Positions 8,230 through 17,718 are shown, numbered from the stretch's first letter. The stretch is DNA of 64,000 bases from Emticicia aquatilis (GCF_014644295.1 NZ_BMKK01000009.1:186001-250000), one strand, 5' to 3'. The notes: generated from the sequence alone by a model not told the origin. Numbers and translations are program-made.

Positions 8230-9171
8230 ATGAAGCACACTTTGCTTTTACTGTTGTTAATAAATACATTTTCTACTTTTGCACAAATTGATACGGTTTA
8301 TTTTTCAGATGAACACACACCAATCGTTTTTTCTGATGATGCACAATATTTTGCATTAAACTCGCTAAAACAAGATGGAGAAGTTACACTTTTCAACATT
8401 AAAACATCTCATAAATTCGTAACATATCAATATGTAAGTAATGCTAAGGAGGGTTATTTATCAGCAAATGGAAGTGCAACTTATTTTTATCCAAATGGTA
8501 ATGTAAAATACGAAGGAACTTATAAAGATAATTTTAAAGTTGACATTTGGAAAGCTTATGATGAGAATGGAAAACCCAAAGAAACAATTCAAATATTTTC
8601 TAAATTTAACGATTATGAAAAGAATTTATTTGAATATAAAATTTTAGATAATTGGGACAATTTTGGGAGGAAAGTAATAGATAAAGGAAATGGTTTATAT
8701 CAATACTCAGACTCTTTAACTACTTTGGTTGTTAACTTAAAAAATGGTTTGCCAGACGGAGAGTGTAAAGGTAAATACAAAGGCCATAGTTTTAGTGAAC
8801 AATATAAGAAAGGGGAACTTCTGAAAGGAGAAATTTTAGTCGATAACAAGAAAATTATCTACGATAAAATTAAAGAAAGTCCATCTTTTATTGGAGGAAA
8901 AAAAAGTATGTATGAGTTTATTTCAGCAAATTTGAAATATCCAGCCTCAGCTCAAAGATATAACAGACAAGGCAAAGTCTTTATCAAATTTTCTATTAAA
9001 ACAGACAATTCGCTTTCAGATATTAGTGTATTAAAAGGAATTTATCAGGATTGTGACTCAGAAGCTATCAGAGTTGTTAAGTTAATGGATGGCAATTGGA
9101 ATTGTGGTAAAACAAGAGGAATTAAAGAGGATTATTGGTTTACAATGCCCTTTAATTTTGTTTTAGAATAA
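8230..9171 (+). CDS. Secreted MORN-repeat protein with C-terminal TonB_C domain
   Basis: The protein is 313 residues from the ATG at 8230; an upstream in-frame TTG at 8200 is rejected because the ATG gives a clean signal peptide ending FSTFAQ near residue 19. MORN-like/YwqK repeats (YPNGNVKYEGTYKDN, then KNGLPDGECKGKYKG) occupy roughly 70-200. The C-terminal 95 residues match a TonB C-terminal domain: FIGGKKSMYEFI, LKYPASAQ, GKVFIKFSI, then a DCDSEAIRVV helix. Fusions of this kind are common in Bacteroidota and probably link surface sensing to the envelope. The gene converges with the glycosyltransferase and overlaps it by 20 bp. Confidence 0.85.
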   Translation: MKHTLLLLLLINTFSTFAQIDTVYFSDEHTPIVFSDDAQYFALNSLKQDGEVTLFNIKTSHKFVTYQYVSNAKEGYLSANGSATYFYPNGNVKYEGTYKDNFKVDIWKAYDENGKPKETIQIFSKFNDYEKNLFEYKILDNWDNFGRKVIDKGNGLYQYSDSLTTLVVNLKNGLPDGECKGKYKGHSFSEQYKKGELLKGEILVDNKKIIYDKIKESPSFIGGKKSMYEFISANLKYPASAQRYNRQGKVFIKFSIKTDNSLSDISVLKGIYQDCDSEAIRVVKLMDGNWNCGKTRGIKEDYWFTMPFNFVLE

Positions 9172-10129
9172 CTTCTCCTTTAAGAAACTTTTCCTGCATA
9201 AAACCAAAGCCATAGCCCATTAACTGAATAAAGCATGCAATTACGCTCAAAAAGCCTATTTTTAGGCTTTTATTATGAACTGCTGAGTCAATCACTATCA
9301 TCATAATATAGAGTAAGAGCAGGAAAACGGCAATAAAGAATAATATTTTGTCGATAAAGAAGATTATCGGAATAGCTAAAACTCCGAGTGTGAAAAGCAT
9401 CGGAAAATAATGCACCAATTTGAGCTCCGAAGGAAACATTCTGGCAAGATTGATACGCCCACGACCAAAGAAATGCAATTGTTTGAAGAACTGACCAAAA
9501 TCAGTTCTTCTTTTATGATAAATGAAGGCTTCTTCAATCAAGCCAACTTTAAAGCCTTTCGATAAAATTCTGATACTAAACTCAATATCTTCGGCCATGC
9601 GAGTCATGGTATAGCCCCCAGTTTCCTCCCAAACTTTACGTGAGATTCCAAAATTAAAACTGCGTGGATGAAACTGTCCACCAGCATTGTTTTTCTTGCC
9701 TCTGATTCCGCCAGTTGTAAAAACTGATGTCATCGAATAATTGATGGCTTTCTGAACATCGGTAAAACTTTTGTGAGCGGCATCGGGGCCACCGTAGGCA
9801 TCTAACCAGCTGGCTTTCAAAGAATTATCTGCAATTTCGAAATATTTTTCGGGAATAATCGCATCAGAATCGAGTTGTACAAAATAATCGCCTGTTGCTC
9901 GCTCGAAGCCGTAGTTTCGAGAAAAACCTTGTCCAGAATTTGGTTTGAAAAAATATTTCAAATCAAGTTTTTCTTCAAACGCCGCACATACCTCATCACA
10001 CTTCAAAGTCGAGCCATCTTCGATGATGATTACTTCAAAGTTTTTATAAGTCTGTTTGCTCAAACTTTCAAGCAATTCTCTAACTTCTTCGGGGCGGTTA
10101 TATACGGGGGTTATTACTGAATACTTCAT
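9152..10129 (-). CDS. Family 2 glycosyltransferase with C-terminal membrane segments
   Basis: The 325-residue protein has a GT-A domain in residues 1-230. VITPVYNRPEEV at the start binds nucleotide, DSD (VQLDSDA) near 90 binds metal and nucleotide-sugar, and an E-D acid motif (MAEDIEFS) follows near 180. Residues 245-310 contain two or three hydrophobic segments that anchor it in the inner membrane. It probably transfers a sugar onto a lipid carrier or polysaccharide, but no other polysaccharide genes are nearby. Its 3' end overlaps the opposing MORN/TonB_C gene by 20 bp. Confidence 0.93.
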   Translation of the reverse strand: MKYSVITPVYNRPEEVRELLESLSKQTYKNFEVIIIEDGSTLKCDEVCAAFEEKLDLKYFFKPNSGQGFSRNYGFERATGDYFVQLDSDAIIPEKYFEIADNSLKASWLDAYGGPDAAHKSFTDVQKAINYSMTSVFTTGGIRGKKNNAGGQFHPRSFNFGISRKVWEETGGYTMTRMAEDIEFSIRILSKGFKVGLIEEAFIYHKRRTDFGQFFKQLHFFGRGRINLARMFPSELKLVHYFPMLFTLGVLAIPIIFFIDKILFFIAVFLLLLYIMMIVIDSAVHNKSLKIGFLSVIACFIQLMGYGFGFMQEKFLKGEVILKQN

Positions 10130-10151
10130 CGTTTTTTCATCAATTCTGAAC

Positions 10152-10267
10152 TATCCCTTAGGGATTGAATATAGATATGAAACTTCTCGGCGAAAATGTT
10201 TCATACCTACGGCATGATAAATGAATAGTGTTATATCTTTCTACCGATATTCAATCCCTACGGGATA
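10152..10267. repeat. Long palindromic intergenic element with inner hairpin
   Basis: Outer 21-bp arms at 10152-10172 and 10247-10267 are inverted copies with one mismatch (TATCCCkTAGGGATTGAATAT). Inside, ATGAAAC (10177-10183) pairs with GTTTCAT (10198-10204). The element fills most of the gap between the glycosyltransferase and hemL and looks like a folded, dispersed REP/MITE-like repeat. No flanking transposase is present. Confidence 0.8.
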
Positions 10268-10284
10268 AAAAAGGCTTAAATTAA

Positions 10285-11571
10285 TTATATCATACTCAAA
10301 ACTGCCTCATTAGCCGCCAAAACCTCAGCAATATTCTCTTGCGAAAGAGCCGTTGAAAGGAAAAGAGCTTCGTATTGAGATGGTGCAAGATAGATACCCT
10401 TATCAAGCATTCCGTGGAAATATTTACCAAATTTGGCGGTGTCTGATGTCTTTGCCGTTTCAAAATCTACCACTGGGGTTTCGGTAAAGAAAAGGCTATA
10501 CATCGAACCGACATGATTGATTTGGTAATTAAGATTCAGTTTATCAAGAATCGAACGAATACCTCCAACTATCTGGTTTCCAGTTGCTTCGAGTTGCGTA
10601 TAAACTTCTGGATGGTCGTTTAAGTGATGTAACATAGTAAGTCCTGCCGCCATTGCAATCGGGTTGCCTGAAAGTGTACCAGCTTGATAAACAGGCCCTT
10701 GTGGCGACACACAATTCATGATTTCTGCTTTTCCGCCATACGCACCAACTGGCATTCCACCACCGATAATTTTACCCAAAGTTGTCATATCGGGCGTTAC
10801 ACCGAAACGCTCCTGAGCTCCACCTTTTGCCAAACGGAAGCCTGTCATTACTTCATCAAAAATCAATACGATTCCTTCTTTTGTACAAATATTACGCAAG
10901 CCTTGTAAGTAACCTTCTTTTGGCAAAACACAACCCATATTTCCGACAACTGGCTCCAAAATTAAAGCAGCGATTTGTCCTTTGTTGGCATCGCAAAGCA
11001 TCTGAACGGCTTCCAAATTATTGTACGGAGCTGTCAAGGTATCATTTGCCACGCCTTTTGTTACACCTGGACTATCAGGTACACCCATCGTAACGGCACC
11101 ACTTCCTGCGGCAATCAAAAACGAATCGCCGTGACCATGATAGCAGCCTTCAAACTTAATGATTTTCTCTCTTCCTGTATAACCTCTTGCTACTCTGATA
11201 GCCGCCATTGTTGCTTCTGTACCAGAGTTTACCATTCTCACTTTTTCAATAGAAGGCACCATCGAAATAATCAATTCGGCCATTTCTACTTCACGACGCG
11301 TGGGAGCTCCAAACGAAAATGAGTTTTTGATGGCTTCACTCACTGCTTGCTCAACTGGTTCGAATGCATGACCTAAAATCATTGGTCCCCAAGAATTGAT
11401 AAGTTCAATGTATTGATTATCGTCTTCGTCGAAGATATAAGCACCTTTAGCTCTTTTGATAAAAATCGGATTTCCGCCTACCGAACGAAAGGCTCTCACT
11501 GGCGAGTTTACGCCCCCTGGAATGAAGTTTTTGGCTTTTGCGAAAAGTGCTTCGCTTGTATTTGTGGTCAT
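10285..11571 (-). CDS. hemL: Glutamate-1-semialdehyde 2,1-aminomutase
   Basis: The 428-residue PLP enzyme matches the family length. NSGTEATMAAIRVARG (116-130) binds PLP phosphate, IFDEVMTGFR (237-246) holds the PLP-ring Asp, and Lys267 in TTLGKIIGGGMPVGAYGG is the Schiff-base lysine. It converts glutamate-1-semialdehyde to 5-aminolevulinate in the C5 route of tetrapyrrole synthesis, acting in the cytoplasm. Tetrapyrrole demand fits the c-type haem protein at 41421, but no other hem gene is nearby. A small palindrome (ATAGGGTTTACCCTAT) lies 20 bp upstream of its start. Confidence 0.97.
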   Translation of the reverse strand: MTTNTSEALFAKAKNFIPGGVNSPVRAFRSVGGNPIFIKRAKGAYIFDEDDNQYIELINSWGPMILGHAFEPVEQAVSEAIKNSFSFGAPTRREVEMAELIISMVPSIEKVRMVNSGTEATMAAIRVARGYTGREKIIKFEGCYHGHGDSFLIAAGSGAVTMGVPDSPGVTKGVANDTLTAPYNNLEAVQMLCDANKGQIAALILEPVVGNMGCVLPKEGYLQGLRNICTKEGIVLIFDEVMTGFRLAKGGAQERFGVTPDMTTLGKIIGGGMPVGAYGGKAEIMNCVSPQGPVYQAGTLSGNPIAMAAGLTMLHHLNDHPEVYTQLEATGNQIVGGIRSILDKLNLNYQINHVGSMYSLFFTETPVVDFETAKTSDTAKFGKYFHGMLDKGIYLAPSQYEALFLSTALSQENIAEVLAANEAVLSMI

Positions 11572-11590
11572 TATTAGTAAAGTTTATAAC

Positions 11591-11606
11591 ATAGGGTTTA
11601 CCCTAT
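11591..11606. promoter_or_regulatory. Palindrome just upstream of hemL
   Basis: ATAGGG TTTA CCCTAT is a perfect 6-bp inverted repeat in the leader of hemL, with TTTATAAC-like words on either side. It could be an operator or a leader hairpin; nothing in the sequence identifies the regulator. Confidence 0.3.
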
Positions 11607-11616
11607 TTAATGAAAA

Positions 11617-11644
11617 AAACATGAATACCTTCTGATTCATGTTT
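11617..11644 (-). terminator. Terminator of the first Uma2 gene
   Basis: A 10-bp perfect stem (AAACATGAAT / ATTCATGTTT, loop 8 nt) is followed on the minus strand by a run of T. It lies between the Uma2 stop and the hemL start, so hemL probably has its own promoter. Confidence 0.8.
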
Positions 11645-11685
11645 ATATAACGTTTATAACAGTATTTTGGATTAAAATCTTTTAC

Positions 11686-12300
11686 TTACTCAACTACAAT
11701 TCCTTTTTTATCAAGAAACTTTCCAATATTAAAAAACTGATTATCAATCAATTGAATATCTTTATTCCAATTAAAAGTTTCGATTTTTTCGGAAGTAGCC
11801 ACAATCACCACCTGAGCAGCTGTTAACACCCAAAAAACTGTTTCTGTACCGAAACTAAGTAGTTTTTGAGTTTTCTTGTAAATGTACCCCGACTCGCCTA
11901 AGTCTTCAATATCAGCTGCAATATCTACTTCTATGGCAATTTTAGGTGGAACATCGGCATATTTTTTATTGATTTTATCGGGAGTCAAAATTGTGTTATC
12001 AAAAATCGCAATATCGTTTGCCAAATTATTGCGATGGTCTAAATGCAAACCTGCTTCACCAGTAAGCACAGTAAATTTGTCTTCATCAATAAACTTCCCA
12101 ATAAAACTTACCAAATAATAAATGATGATTGATTGCAAACTACTTGCTCCCATGATTTCCTCAAAAGTTTTTTTATTCAAAAGCACTTCTCGATACCCAC
12201 GATAATAGATGGGTTTTCCGTCCATTATTTCATAAACGAGATGGGCAGGAATATTCCGAGGCGGACGTTTGGCTGGTTTTGGCTCACGTAGTGCAATCAT
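11686..12300 (-). CDS. Uma2-family (DUF820) putative endonuclease
   Basis: The 204-residue protein fits the Uma2 fold, a PD-(D/E)xK nuclease-like family expanded in cyanobacteria and Bacteroidota. The candidate active-site residues are Asp in NLANDIAIF, Glu in PPKIAIEVD and Lys in YIYKKTQKLLSFGTETVFWVL. The extended N-terminus (AKRPPRNIPAHLVYEIMDGKPIYYRGYREVL) is characteristic of the Bacteroidota branch. The biological role is unresolved; DNA cleavage is only predicted. A second, shorter and divergent member lies at 36996. Confidence 0.88.
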   Translation of the reverse strand: MIALREPKPAKRPPRNIPAHLVYEIMDGKPIYYRGYREVLLNKKTFEEIMGASSLQSIIIYYLVSFIGKFIDEDKFTVLTGEAGLHLDHRNNLANDIAIFDNTILTPDKINKKYADVPPKIAIEVDIAADIEDLGESGYIYKKTQKLLSFGTETVFWVLTAAQVVIVATSEKIETFNWNKDIQLIDNQFFNIGKFLDKKGIVVE

Positions 12301-12317
12301 TTCCTTATTATTTTGGA

Positions 12318-12325
12318 CAAAGATA
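12318..12325 (-). promoter_or_regulatory. Putative -7 element (TATCTTTG) for Uma2 gene
   Basis: The minus-strand TATCTTTG matches TAnnTTTG 18 bp upstream of the Uma2 ATG and directly follows the DUF5686 stop. Confidence 0.45.
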
Positions 12326-12342
12326 AAAACTTATGCACGATT

Positions 12343-14934
12343 CTAAAAATTAACCCCCGACTTAATCGGTAAATAAACCCTAAAGCCTGTATGAGAATAT
12401 CGTTTTTGATTGAAAATGCTGTAAACCTCAGCATTGAAGAGTCCAAAAAGACCTTTTATACCATATCCCAACTCATAATGTTTAATTTGGTTGGTCAGTA
12501 AAACGTTTCCGTAGAGACGTTCTTCCCAGCCTTTTCGTTGGAGATACGGAATATTGGTCAGGAATAATCTTTTGAAATCGACTTTGGTAAATAATTGGGC
12601 ATAGCCACCATCTGTACTGTACTGATAATAAGGCAAATCTCGGAAATCTTGGTGGGTTTGAATAAAAGTTTCGTTGCCATTAAAGTGCTTATAATCAAGA
12701 AAATAAGTAGGTTTATTGCCATAATAAGTTCCGATTTCTGCTCTCAATGAAACCTTTCGCAATTTCCAGTCAAAATCATGGTTCATGCCCAATTCTACAC
12801 GATTGAAGCCTGTTTCTCCAAATGCAGAAAGATTTTCGAGACGGAACGTTGGGCCGTAAGTCTGCACATAACGATTCCCGTTATAGATTCTTACCCTCGA
12901 AAATGGTCTGTAAGTCAGCACCGCATTGAATCGGGTTTGTGTGTGGGTATCAAAGGCAGTTGTCTTGAAATCCTGATGAATTGGGTCGTTCGATTCGTAA
13001 TATCTATCGGCTATTTTTCTGAAACCTTGCTTCTCAATATTAGTCAAGCGGTATCGCTCAGCAAATTGCAAATAGGTGCGGAACGTGATGTTATCATTAA
13101 TACGTGGGCTAAAATTGATTCGTACATACTTCTGCTCATAAAACTTTCCAAAATGACGATTATCCAGCAAAGCATAAGCCGCATTGACTAAATTATTAAT
13201 GGGTTCTTCGTTATTCATCTGAAATACTTTACGCCCTGCTTCGGCTCCAATGCTAAACTTTTTCTGTCCATAACCAATCCCAACCGAGCCATTGAGTCTT
13301 TCTCTTTGAATTGAATAATGCGGCTTAACATTCATCGAAAACGAACCAAGCGAATCAATTCTGTGGCGATAACTTAACCTCGGAAAACCGATATTTATAC
13401 CCTCAACTGCATTGTACCGAGTATCTTCTTTCCAATTTCCAATCGTAAAATAGTCTTTATAGCCTTTCTTTTTATCGTTTTTGTCTATTGGATTAAAAGG
13501 GTATGAATTACCCGACATCAAATGCCCAAACTTAAATTTGGCAGGACGTGCTTTTTTTAGCGAGTCTTCTTTGATTTTCACACTGATTTTAGTTGCATTT
13601 ACGGCATAAATACTATCAGCTCGCTGATAACCTTTTACCTCAATTTCAGTCAGCGGCACTTGGCGTTCTTCAGCCCAAAAATCTTCGGTGCGTTTGCGTG
13701 CGAGGGTATCTTCCGAGCGAGAATAATTCGAGGCAATAATCTCCTCTTTTTTCTCTTTCTTTTCTTTTACCTCTTCTTTTTCGAGGTCTTTCGAGATTTT
13801 TTTGAGTTGTTTAAGTGTTATCTCCTTCTGTTCGAGAATGGTCTTTGTATCCAGTTTCTTACGGTTAAGGTCTTTAGCTTCGGTCTTGAAAATCTTATCG
13901 TCCAACACTTGTGGTTTGATGGTAGCATACTTTGGATTCTTGACCAATTGATAGTTTTTAAAAGAAGTAACCACTCGTGCTGAGCCTTCTATTCCAAAAG
14001 CATCAATTGTGCTAAATACATCGGCCTGTACGGGCATCCAAATATCTTCAATTGGTGAAAAAATTACTTTCATTTTAACTTTACCAATCTGTTCTTCCGA
14101 CTCAAAATCTACGCTGTGCAGACTCCACGTTCCATCAATAATATTCATCGTACCACGATAAAGCCCAGGCGACTTTACTTTCGGAATTACTTTTATTTTA
14201 TTGATATACAGCCCTTTATCTTGAAAAAATCCTTCATAAACATATTTATAATTGATTGCTCCTTTAGCTGTAATCGGTGATTCAGCATTAGATGGATTAT
14301 AAAAATTAATTCGGCTAAACGAAATACTCTCTGCCCCTTTCATGGTTGGCGGAATATTCGAGCGAACCGAAAGTACTCTTTCACTAAGGCTGTTAGGCTG
14401 CTTAAATTTTATTTCATTAACCGACTCCAAAACATACGTTTGTCCCTCTTTAATGAAGTTTTTTTCCATTTCTTTCTTTAAAATAAACGGAACATCATCC
14501 ACCTTAAAAGAGCCACGAACATAATTGCGGAGCGAATAACTTTCTACTTCTTTGTGATGAATCGGCGACATGGCGATAGTTTTTCGCATGATTGTGAGGG
14601 CGGGGTCTTCATTGTTGTTAGAAACCTTCACGCCTCCCAACTCAATGCTCACTTCTTTCATCGTGATATTGAGTGTCTGTACGTTTTCATCAATATCAAC
14701 TTTTTTCGTGACTGACTGATAGCCAATGTATTGAAAAACAATTTCATAAGAACCAGCTTTGAGTTTGATTTCATAGTCGCCATTTTCGTTGGCCATTGTA
14801 CCGATTTCTGTACCTTTCACCAGTACCGAAGCGTAGGGCATCGCTTCACCTTTTTCATTTTTGATTTTACCCCTAATACCAGCAGCAAATAGATTTTGAG
14901 TAATAAATAATAGTAGTAATAGTTTTTTCAGCAT
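12343..14934 (-). CDS. DUF5686 outer-membrane protein with carboxypeptidase-regulatory domain
   Basis: The 863-residue protein starts with a signal peptide (MLKKLLLLLFITQNLFAAG). Residues 20-105 form a CarboxypepD_reg-like beta-sandwich domain (GEAMPYASVLVKGTEIGTM, NENGDYEI). The remainder is DUF5686: an N-terminal periplasmic part, a Lys/Glu-rich linker at about 385-410, and many amphipathic strands consistent with a C-terminal beta-barrel ending in the aromatic-rich YSHTGFRVYLPIKSGVNF. The family is Bacteroidota-specific and of unknown function, possibly export or surface assembly. It stands alone between repeat-rich gaps. Confidence 0.9.
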   Translation of the reverse strand: MLKKLLLLLFITQNLFAAGIRGKIKNEKGEAMPYASVLVKGTEIGTMANENGDYEIKLKAGSYEIVFQYIGYQSVTKKVDIDENVQTLNITMKEVSIELGGVKVSNNNEDPALTIMRKTIAMSPIHHKEVESYSLRNYVRGSFKVDDVPFILKKEMEKNFIKEGQTYVLESVNEIKFKQPNSLSERVLSVRSNIPPTMKGAESISFSRINFYNPSNAESPITAKGAINYKYVYEGFFQDKGLYINKIKVIPKVKSPGLYRGTMNIIDGTWSLHSVDFESEEQIGKVKMKVIFSPIEDIWMPVQADVFSTIDAFGIEGSARVVTSFKNYQLVKNPKYATIKPQVLDDKIFKTEAKDLNRKKLDTKTILEQKEITLKQLKKISKDLEKEEVKEKKEKKEEIIASNYSRSEDTLARKRTEDFWAEERQVPLTEIEVKGYQRADSIYAVNATKISVKIKEDSLKKARPAKFKFGHLMSGNSYPFNPIDKNDKKKGYKDYFTIGNWKEDTRYNAVEGINIGFPRLSYRHRIDSLGSFSMNVKPHYSIQRERLNGSVGIGYGQKKFSIGAEAGRKVFQMNNEEPINNLVNAAYALLDNRHFGKFYEQKYVRINFSPRINDNITFRTYLQFAERYRLTNIEKQGFRKIADRYYESNDPIHQDFKTTAFDTHTQTRFNAVLTYRPFSRVRIYNGNRYVQTYGPTFRLENLSAFGETGFNRVELGMNHDFDWKLRKVSLRAEIGTYYGNKPTYFLDYKHFNGNETFIQTHQDFRDLPYYQYSTDGGYAQLFTKVDFKRLFLTNIPYLQRKGWEERLYGNVLLTNQIKHYELGYGIKGLFGLFNAEVYSIFNQKRYSHTGFRVYLPIKSGVNF

Positions 14935-15338
14935 AACGGTTGGTGTGTTTTTGTGGAATGGATATCAATTATACTACGGATGTAGAGACGTAATATTGTA
15001 ATGTAGATGCAGAAAGAGGTGGAAAAGTTGCAGAGAGAATATCTTTATCATAAAGAACACAAAATATGTGTCATCCCGAATATGATTTAAAAAATACTCA
15101 TTGCCGTCTGCTTTAGCTGACGGACTACAGCAAAAGATAGAACAAATCCGACTTTAGTCTAACCTTTTATTTAGACTAAAGTCAAATTTGATTGTATAGA
15201 TTGTATATAAGTATCCGTCAGCTAAAGCAGACGGCAATGAATAAAACTCTTAGTCATTTTATTTTTAAAATACCAATTAAGTTTTTTAAAAATTAGGGAT
15301 GTCTCATTTTTCTGTAGATAAATGGCAAAAATGGAGTT
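14935..15338. other. Gap holding one large palindromic repeat
   Basis: This 404-bp gap contains no plausible coding frame. It holds the 143-bp double palindrome at 15098-15240 described separately; the rest is AT-rich sequence in which I see no further structure. Confidence 0.6.
15098..15240. repeat. Double palindromic element, perfect 27-bp arms
   Basis: Outer arms at 15098-15124 and 15214-15240 are perfect 27-bp inverted copies with core GCCGTCTGCTTTAGCTGACGG. Each arm is partly self-complementary (GTCWGC...GCTGAC). An inner perfect 13-bp pair, GACTTTAGTCTAA (15150-15162) and its complement (15171-15183), forms a second hairpin. The RNA would fold into a tall stem with a nested stem. This is the signature of a dispersed MITE/REP-like element. 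Confidence 0.88.
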
Positions 15339-17474
15339 TTAAGCCATCAATTCCTTCAAAATCTTCTGAGCGGCTACCGAAATGACCGTTCCAGGTCCAA
15401 AAACTCCTTTTACGCCTGCATCATAGAGATACTGATAATCTTGGGCAGGAATTACGCCCCCAGCAATGACCATAATATCTTCTCGACCCAGTTTTTTGAG
15501 TTCTTCGATGAGTTGCGGAACGAGCGTTTTATGTCCAGCCGCCAAACTTGATGCTCCAACAATATGCACATCGTTTTCGGCTGCTTGGCGAGCGGTTTCT
15601 TCTGACGTTTGGAAAAGTGGGCCTATATCTACATCAAAACCCAAATCGGCAAAGCTTGTAGCAATTACTTTTGCTCCACGGTCGTGACCGTCTTGTCCCA
15701 TTTTGGCAACCATAATTCTTGGGCGACGACCTTCGATTTCGGCAAATTGTTCGGCCATTTCTTTGGCTATTCTGAAATTTTCATCGTCAGAAACTTCCGC
15801 TTGATACACTCCCGAAATCGAACGGATAACCGCCTTGTGGCGACCAGCTACTTTTTCCATGGCATAAGATATTTCGCCCAAAGTGGTACGTTTACGTGCA
15901 GCATCGACAGCAAGGGAGAGGAGATTTTCAACTTTATTCCCTCTCGCTACTTCAGTAATCTTCTCCAAAATCGCTTGCACTTCTGCTTCGTTTCTTTCGG
16001 CTTTTACTTTTTCGAGTTTTTCGATTTGCTTTCTTCTAACCTCCTGATTATCAATATCCAATACATCAATAATCGTTTCAGTATCAGTTCTGTATTTATT
16101 TACACCAACAATTATATCTTTTCCCGAATCAATTCTGGCTTGCTTTCGGGCTGCTGCTTCTTCGATTCTCATTTTTGGCAAACCAGTTTCTATCGCTTTG
16201 GTCATTCCACCCAATGCTTCTACTTCTTCAATCAATGCCCATGCTTTTTCTACCAATTCTTTGGTGAGATATTCTACATAATACGAGCCTCCCCACGGGT
16301 CAACTACTCGACAAATTTCGGTTTCGTGTTGAAGATACAACTGTGTATTACGAGCAATTCTGGCTGAAAAATCGGTCGGTAAAGCAATGGCTTCATCAAG
16401 AGAATTGGTGTGGAGCGATTGCGTATGCCCTAATGCAGCGGCCATTGCTTCGATGGCAGTTCTGGCAACATTATTGAATGGGTCTTGCTCGGTCAGTGAC
16501 CAACCAGAAGTTTGGCAGTGTGTGCGTAAAGCCAAAGATTTAGCACTTTTAGGATTAAACTGCTTCACGATTTTCGACCAAAGCAAACGCCCAGCTCGCA
16601 TTTTAGCAATTTCCATGAAATGATTCATGCCAATTCCCCAAAAAAACGATAGACGTGGAGCAAAACTATCAATATCCATTCCTGCCGCAATTCCCGTTCG
16701 GATATACTCTAATCCATCGGCAAGCGTATAGGCCAACTCTAAATGTGCGGGAGCTCCTGCTTCGTGAATATGATAGCCCGAAATCGAAATCGAGTTGAAT
16801 TTCGGCATATTTTTCGAGGTATAAGCGAAAATATCACCCACGATTCGCATCGAGAACTCTGGTGGATATATGTAAGTGTTTCGCACCATAAATTCTTTCA
16901 GAATATCGTTTTGAATTGTTCCAGAAAGTTTTTCGGGTGAAACACCTTGCTCTTCGGCCGCTACAATATAAAATGCCATGATTGGTAAAACTGCCCCATT
17001 CATAGTCATCGAAACCGACATTTCGTCAAGTGGAATTTGGTCGAAGAGAATTTTCATATCTTCGACCGAATCAATGGCAACTCCTGCTTTTCCGACATCG
17101 CCAGTTACACGTGGGTGGTCAGAATCATAACCTCGGTGCGTAGCCAAATCGAAAGCTACCGAAAGTCCTTTTTGTCCAGCCGCTAAGTTTCTACGATAAA
17201 AAACATTCGATTCCTCGGCCGTTGAAAAACCAGCATATTGACGAATCGTCCACGGCTGCATGATATACATTGTGCTATACGGCCCACGCAAAAACGGAGG
17301 AATACCAGCCGAAAAATGCAAATGCTCGGCCGATTCAATATCTTTTGCGGTGAATCTTGGTTTTACGTTGATGCCCTCAGCTGTACGAAAATAAGTCGAA
17401 GTTTCCGATTGGGTTTCGTTTGTATGAAGCGATGTGCTTGACTCTAAGGATATTTTCGAGAAGTCTGGTTTCAT
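15339..17474 (-). CDS. scpA: Methylmalonyl-CoA mutase, large subunit
   Basis: The 711-residue protein has the (beta/alpha)8 substrate barrel in residues 1-550 and a B12-binding domain at the C-terminus. There His597 in the DxHxxG motif ([12 protein letters not shown]) ligates cobalt, followed by the conserved SxL (GASSLAAG) and GG (VIAGGVIP) motifs. It interconverts methylmalonyl-CoA and succinyl-CoA, linking propionate metabolism to the TCA cycle. The small subunit gene (mutA), usually next to it in heterodimeric systems, is not in the window: upstream lies only an HTH fragment. A TAAATTTG element is 53 bp upstream. Confidence 0.96.
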   Translation of the reverse strand: MKPDFSKISLESSTSLHTNETQSETSTYFRTAEGINVKPRFTAKDIESAEHLHFSAGIPPFLRGPYSTMYIMQPWTIRQYAGFSTAEESNVFYRRNLAAGQKGLSVAFDLATHRGYDSDHPRVTGDVGKAGVAIDSVEDMKILFDQIPLDEMSVSMTMNGAVLPIMAFYIVAAEEQGVSPEKLSGTIQNDILKEFMVRNTYIYPPEFSMRIVGDIFAYTSKNMPKFNSISISGYHIHEAGAPAHLELAYTLADGLEYIRTGIAAGMDIDSFAPRLSFFWGIGMNHFMEIAKMRAGRLLWSKIVKQFNPKSAKSLALRTHCQTSGWSLTEQDPFNNVARTAIEAMAAALGHTQSLHTNSLDEAIALPTDFSARIARNTQLYLQHETEICRVVDPWGGSYYVEYLTKELVEKAWALIEEVEALGGMTKAIETGLPKMRIEEAAARKQARIDSGKDIIVGVNKYRTDTETIIDVLDIDNQEVRRKQIEKLEKVKAERNEAEVQAILEKITEVARGNKVENLLSLAVDAARKRTTLGEISYAMEKVAGRHKAVIRSISGVYQAEVSDDENFRIAKEMAEQFAEIEGRRPRIMVAKMGQDGHDRGAKVIATSFADLGFDVDIGPLFQTSEETARQAAENDVHIVGASSLAAGHKTLVPQLIEELKKLGREDIMVIAGGVIPAQDYQYLYDAGVKGVFGPGTVISVAAQKILKELMA

Positions 17475-17526
17475 TGATGAAAGAAGCGGTAATCTACAGA
17501 ATGATTTTTCTATAGATATTTCTAAG

Positions 17527-17534
17527 CAAATTTA
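17527..17534 (-). promoter_or_regulatory. Putative -7 element (TAAATTTG) for scpA
   Basis: The minus-strand TAAATTTG matches TAnnTTTG about 53 bp upstream of the scpA ATG. Confidence 0.4.
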
Positions 17535-17586
17535 CCCAAGAAATCAGATTAGTCCAGTATTTTCTTGCTAAATTAAAATAGCCTTT

Positions 17587-17620
17587 TCAGTCAACAGTAG
17601 ATGGCCTGCAAGTCCACAGA
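17587..17620. repeat. Weak heptad repeat tract
   Basis: CAGTCAA, CAGTAGA, TGGCCTG, CAAGTCC can be read as successive 7-bp units starting near 17587. The first two match the family consensus; the others are decayed. Confidence 0.4.
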
Positions 17621-17718
17621 AAAAATAGGCAATAAACGGCGTAGTTATTCACAAAAAAAGCCTACCACTAATAGCAGCAGACTTTCTGAATAAAAAAAGT
17701 AGATTTGTTTCAAAAGCT

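Noticed and set aside
10152-10267. CRISPR-like array
   Set aside because: Only two arms in inverted orientation exist; there are no regularly spaced direct repeats with spacers.
12778-13191. Plus-strand frame inside the DUF5686 gene
   Set aside because: Antisense shadow with no recognisable domain.
15609-16367. 252-residue open frame on the plus strand inside scpA
   Set aside because: Antisense to the mutase gene; translation is Phe/Ser/Tyr-rich with no domain, a shadow frame.
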